Positions 44,514 to 49,027 of a stretch of 49,027 nucleotides of DNA are shown here, piece by piece; position 1 is the stretch's first letter; each line of letters starts with the position of its first letter. The notes below the pieces were generated by a model that was given only the letters and a program-made list of their open reading frames with translations, was not told where the DNA came from and made no database searches. Source of the stretch: Macrocybe gigantea (taxonomy: Eukaryota > Basidiomycota > Agaricomycetes > Agaricales > Callistosporiaceae); the NCBI GenBank assembly GCA_011319805.1, contig SJRY01000153.1, positions 1-49,027 on the forward strand, in the 5' to 3' direction. The translations under genes and the position numbers were made by a program.

Positions 44514-45375
44514 CTTGTGTTCTCCACTTTGAATGACATCGCACGTTGGGCCCGCTGAGGATGCGTGATCGCCCTGGTGTCGACCTGCATTGATTTTTTC
44601 ATAACGCACTTCAGCTTCTCCAGCGACGAACGACCAACTGCCCAATACCCTCAGACCACTATCGTATTTGGAAAGCCAGGATCCTCGATCATTCCTGCAT
44701 CACACGGACTGTACTTGTATGCTTGATACCTGCGCGAGGACCGCGTCGGTCGAGGCTGGGCTTCTTTCACCTAGTTTCACCGTTATTTGTCTCGGCGGTG
44801 GCGCCTCCGAAACGATATCTATCATCCGCGACAAGACATCTACCCTCAGTCGATGCCTCCATTCACCATCAGTCATGTCTATTAACGCGGAACGACGTGC
44901 TCAGAACTTAGAGGACGATCTCGACATTGCGCAAGAGAAGATGAGCAACAAGGACCTGATCGGACCCAGGTCATTGAGGACAGTCAACAAGCGTACATTC
45001 GCTTCAATTCGATGAACGCGACCTGGTTTCAAGCATAAAGTACCTTTTCCCCTTTCAGGTCAGGCCTTATGTTCAAGACCCAACATAAACTGCTTCCGCT
45101 TCTGTTTTCAACGACAACCTCGATGGTTCAGATGTCCGAGCTCGTGGGGCTGACGGCCTACTTCAAACTCGAAACTTTCAAGATCATCCGATTTCGTCAT
45201 ATTGGCACACACGGACTTTTTCATGATTGGTCACAAACTATAAGTACAATTCACATTCGAACAGAAGGCAGCGTCGTTTCGTCATTCCAGCTCCGGTAGT
45301 TTGTCGCAGGGTCTTACTTGGTCGTCCTGTACAATTGTGAATCCAACTTTTACGCCATAGTGGTGCAAGCGCAAC
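44514..45375. other. Intergenic, no supportable gene
   Basis: Short plus-strand ORFs (for example 44668-45015) have no recognisable motif. It lies between the ends of two convergent genes, so it contains both 3' UTRs. Confidence 0.4.
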
Positions 45376-46068
45376 TCACTGGAGCACGGCAACGCCAACA
45401 ACAGTGTCGTGGTAGTCGGAATCGCCGCCATCCTCAGCGTTCACCTGTATCAAAGAGATTATGACCAAGTCTCACCCCCATCCACCTAGGGACTACTCAC
45501 TAGTGTCACGGACATGACATCGTGTTGCCCAATCTTGAACGTTTGCTGCATCGCCGGGAGTCAGTCCGGCGCCTCACAAAAGAATACGAGGACGAGGGGA
45601 GCTGCGTACGAAGCTGAATTTCGGGTCGCTCTGCGCATAGTTGACGGCGTCGGGTTTCTTGTGGGAGCAGTAAACGGCAAGCTTGTAGTCGACATCGAAC
45701 GGCCCGATGCTGAGAACGGTCGGGTCCGAAGCGACGCCGGGAGGGTTGCTCTGGCTTATGAAGAATCGCTCGCTGGCAGAGCTAGGGGCGTCCCAGACGG
45801 CTTGCGGGTCGACGACCATGCCGCTGCCATCGACGACGTAGGTGTTAAAGCGTTGGGCCCATCCCGCAGTGCGTTGCTGCAGGTCGGCAACAGTCAGATG
45901 GACAAACGGCTGCACTGTTATAAAATTGCACGGGCTTACGCCGAAAACGATGCCGACGGTCTTCTTGGGAAGGTTGACGAGGACCACCTTGGCCTCGCCA
46001 GGCCCGTTCGCCTTGGAGAGGTCGATGGTGTCGAGGACAGGTGGAATAGCGAGAAGCTGAGGGCTCAT
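45376..46068 (-). CDS. Unrecognised protein, probably beta-rich
   Basis: Start MSPQLLAIPPVLDTIDL at 46068. The first exon (to about 45580) encodes about 160 residues of alternating hydrophobic pattern with no long membrane helix and no signal peptide (KVVLVNLPKKTVGIVFGV, VLSIGPFDVDYKLAVYC). A second exon reads TFKIGQHDVMSVTL (about 45490-45535). A third gives NAEDGGDSDYHDTVVGVAVL and stops at 45376. Donor and acceptor sequences are present at both joins, though the exact phase of the first was not fixed. I cannot name a family. The composition suggests a soluble cytosolic beta-sandwich protein. Confidence 0.55.
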
Positions 46069-49027
46069 GTTGAGGCTGGAGATGATTTGAGGTGAAGATA
46101 ATGGCTCAGAGGGGCGCAGGCTTTATACAAGTCAGAGCATCGCCCGTCACAGCGCTCGTTACAGTGGAATCTCGAAATATCTTTGTGACTATCTTCGATC
46201 AGAGAGCGACCTCTTGGGTTGTCCCAATGGCACGTCAAATAAAGTCGAGGGTACGGACGGCAGCACTCCCGTAAGTCAGTCTCTAGGTTCTGGGGGAGGT
46301 GCTAGAAGTTCATGAACATAACCTACACTAGCATATCTTCATCCCCATCTGTCAAGTTGGACCGAGAATCCTGAGCAGATGGAAGATAACTCACGAGAGC
46401 GTCGACCATATTTGTGACGGGGTACATCGTGGACGCTGGGGGCGTCGTCTATTCAACCCTCAGTTATTTATCGACTTTCCTGATCACTCTGTCCAGCCCA
46501 CACACCGCTGGAACGGCTTATGTTAGAATGTCATGGCCAATACAACAGAACGAGTTTTATGTCCAGCCTCTGAGCGACGTGATTTTGCGCTGTGTCAAAA
46601 TCTTCCACGGGCATTTTGTTATTGGTTGCCCGCGAAATCACATCGTGCAGCTTTCCAAATGGCCTGTCGTCATCCAAGTTAACTCAACGCTTTCCGTTCA
46701 ATTAATCACTTACGAAGTCCCAAATAAGCTTGAATGACTTACTCAACGAACATGTTACCGTCCTCATGACGATCATATTTTGTCTAGAAGACCTCGACGC
46801 TGAGCTTATTGGAGTGTAATCTTGGAGCGCCAATGCTATCGCGAAACGTGGACAGATAATCAGACGCCGAAATGACCCACATTAATAGGCGCCTGACATG
46901 AAAGTTTGTTGAGGCCATCTGCGTTATGAAGATAACTGATGATCGACTATCATGACCAGAATGAGTCGCCTGATACCCACGTAGTGTTCCAAAGCTTGTA
47001 TGAACGTGATACAGCAATGTCTAGACCAAATCAAGTTCCATGCAATAAGACAGTTCGACGTCGCAAATACCTCAAAAGGTCACATACCCCAGCAGAGGAC
47101 TTTACGACAGATCCTTTCATCGACAACGATAGAAGGCATTGCGTAAAACTGCAGATCCAAGTCGCCGTCGAGATTGGCTTGTCGGCTTCAGGTGTGTCCT
47201 ATGTTTCCATGTGGGCCATCCGACCCATCGCTGAGGCGGAACGATATGATTAGCTGAATGCGATAAGACGTCATTCAATGTACGGCGTTCTGCTATATGC
47301 CGAGGATGCGAAAGCATGATATGGAGAACAAGCTATGTCAAGGCTCTCTTCCTACATTTCCGGCTGCCTGGTGGCGGTTCGCGGAGATGCAATCAAGTCG
47401 CCCAATGTTTGGCAGAAGCACATTCGGAAATGAAAGCCAGAGGTTAAAATCGACAAAGAACTTCGGAGAAACAAAAGTTGTGAGTTTTGAATCGATAAAG
47501 GTCGTTGGTTGCGCATAGTAAGACGAGGAAGAATCGGAAGGAGATGTGTGAAAGATGAGACCCGAAGTATGAAAATTTTGGCGAGAGATCAAATCTAGCC
47601 CACATCTGCCCTCAGGCGAACCCCCCTCCGCTTCCAGTATATCGTAATTCCATCGATCAGCCGGGCAACGTCAGTCAGAAAGTCTAGGCCAGGCTGAACC
47701 ACTGGCGGCTGCACTCGACCGGGCCAGTGTTGGACGAGCCACGGGATATCCCCTGGATATCCCTGAATCCACGATAACGTGGTTTGGTTATGGATTCTAT
47801 GGACGTGGATATTGGCCGTATTTGGAAATCAGCCATGGTTTTCTGCTTTTCAGCGGGGAGGATCAACACAAGTCTATGATATATACAGAGATAGCAGCTA
47901 TAATAGCTGATAACTTGCTATGCTTTCTAGAGCAAAGGAACATCCATGCAAGGAGTTGACCATTTACCTGCACCAGCCAGCGCGATGCACGATGAACAAC
48001 AACAACTGACAACAATCCAAATTGGTCAATCCATTTGAACACGTGATGAAATTCGGAAACCTACATCCCCCGTCTCTTTTGGGAAAAAAGGGTTATGGGA
48101 AAGTCCGAACTGTGATCCATATCCATGACCATTTTTATGGCGAATGGATAGCCGTATGGCTATCCACATTTCTGAAAAATAGTTGTGGACTGCATCCATT
48201 GGCTCGTCCAACACTGCCCTGAAGCAGCGCCTCATCTGTCTGTCGGCGTTCTCGCGTTTGGAGTCGAGGCGCAAGCAAGCGGGAGGTCTGACCTGCAGGA
48301 AGAACACAGGACGGCGATCATGTTCGACCAAAAAACGGCGACGAAATCGACGCTATCCTGCGGGCCAAGCTGCATTTCTCTATACCGCGGTACGATTTCA
48401 AAGGGGCCATCAAGAGAGAACAATGTGTACAGGAGCCGCGTATAAGGGCCGTAGAACGCGGACCTGCAGGATCTGTGAGGCAAGCAGAATTGAACGATTT
48501 GATGGACGAATGGAGGCCACGCACGGTAACTGAGAGAAGGTCAGATGAACTCCAGAATGTGTGGAAGACGCGAGCGCGCCTCCACGGACGGCGCATTGCT
48601 ACAACCCGCCGAAATCTTCAGCGCTTTTCCAGACAGGTGCGCGGGTGGAGGATAGCATTACATCCCACGAAAAAAAAAGTACAAAAGACAGTAGTACAAT
48701 AAAATTGATCAAGAAAGAAGAGTGTGACTGCGGAAAGTGTTCGATGGGTACAAGAATGGTTCCGACGGAGATTGCGAGCAGCGTCAGAGTGTAAGGGTGG
48801 ACGGAAGCAATAGCAAAACGGCGGTCGGTCGCGGCAAAACAAAGAGCAAGAAGTCAAAGGCGAAGTCGCGTGTGTGTGTATCACCCGGCCAGAACGCAAT
48901 CTACTGGTGCTTATAGATCTCCTAGGCACATCAAGCACGTCAGAAATGGAACCCAAGTCGCCCAGGAAAAAAAAGAAAAGAAAAACACGCACCTTAACTC
49001 CTTCTCAAACTTCTTCGCGATCCTCCC
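46069..49027. other. No supportable gene in the last 3 kb
   Basis: Only short ORFs without motifs occur on both strands. Palindromic GGATATCC elements cluster near 47741-47765, and a perfect inverted repeat lies at 48145-48166. Several ATGGATA/TATCCAT motifs occur between 47740 and 48200, which may be the remains of a small repeat element. Confidence 0.4.
48145..48166. repeat. Perfect inverted repeat TGGATAGCC-GTAT-GGCTATCCA
   Basis: Two 9-bp arms enclose a 4-nt loop. It is surrounded by other ATCCAT/ATGGAT motifs within about 400 bp, so it could be part of a decayed miniature element. No flanking target-site duplication was recognised. Confidence 0.6.

Noticed and set aside
46937..46943. 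CTGATGA hammerhead-like core
   Set aside because: No GAAA partner and no flanking stems I-III could be formed nearby.
1..49027. CRISPR array, rRNA or IS element
   Set aside because: No regularly spaced repeats, rRNA-like sequence or transposase was seen; the host is a eukaryote.

Overview
This window is the end of a fungal chromosome, almost certainly from a basidiomycete (Agaricomycete-like). Evidence for this: a telomere tract at base 1; many short GT-AG introns (about 45-90 nt); and families typical of mushrooms, namely a 7-TM DUF6534 protein, an expanded kinase-like family with degenerate catalytic motifs, a GH24 lysozyme and a CYP with the PPGPPGDPIIGH start. All intron models are read by eye and no RNA evidence is available.

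Bases 1-5095 are telomere and subtelomere. A C-strand tract made mostly of the 5-mer CCTAA (G-strand TTAGG), with two 6-mers, caps a 5'-truncated Penelope-like retroelement (PLE). The telomere joins it in the middle of an open reading frame. The RT ORF has a DKN (DKG-like) N-terminal motif and YIDD, and no GIY-YIG endonuclease can be seen, as in the telomere-associated endonuclease-deficient PLEs (Athena/Coprina type). One in-frame TGA breaks it. Its 3' region carries a complete hammerhead ribozyme fold (4445-4514). The roughly 80-nt tail downstream of the predicted cleavage site occurs twice in tandem. Each copy ends in telomeric C-strand repeats, and the second copy starts at the predicted cleavage point. 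This is the most interesting signal in the window: it looks like a fossil record of self-cleaved retroelement tails added to a chromosome end. A hairpin-bearing diverged tandem repeat follows (4699-5095).

Bases 5098-26000 are gene-dense: a kinase-like gene (-), the complex III hinge subunit QCR6 (+), a small membrane protein (+), a large SF1 helicase with an exonuclease-like N-terminus (-), methionine sulfoxide reductase A (+), a MATE transporter (-), a secreted agmatinase-like ureohydrolase (+), an APC amino-acid permease (-), an F-box protein (+) and a cytochrome P450 (-). Bases 27386-30427 hold a two-finger GATA factor (-). About 4.9 kb with no gene I can support follows.

Bases 35358-46068 hold a transaldolase (-), a DUF6534 membrane protein (-), an unrecognised multi-exon gene (-), a GH24 lysozyme with a very long low-complexity linker (-), a single-exon membrane protein (+) and an unrecognised gene (-). 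The last 3 kb has no supportable gene, only short inverted repeats.

Several otherwise well-conserved genes (agmatinase, P450, transaldolase, F-box) each show 1-2 nt frame breaks inside conserved blocks. This could be real decay or residual sequencing indels, so products from those genes should be read with that caution. The genes do not form an obvious single pathway or cluster.
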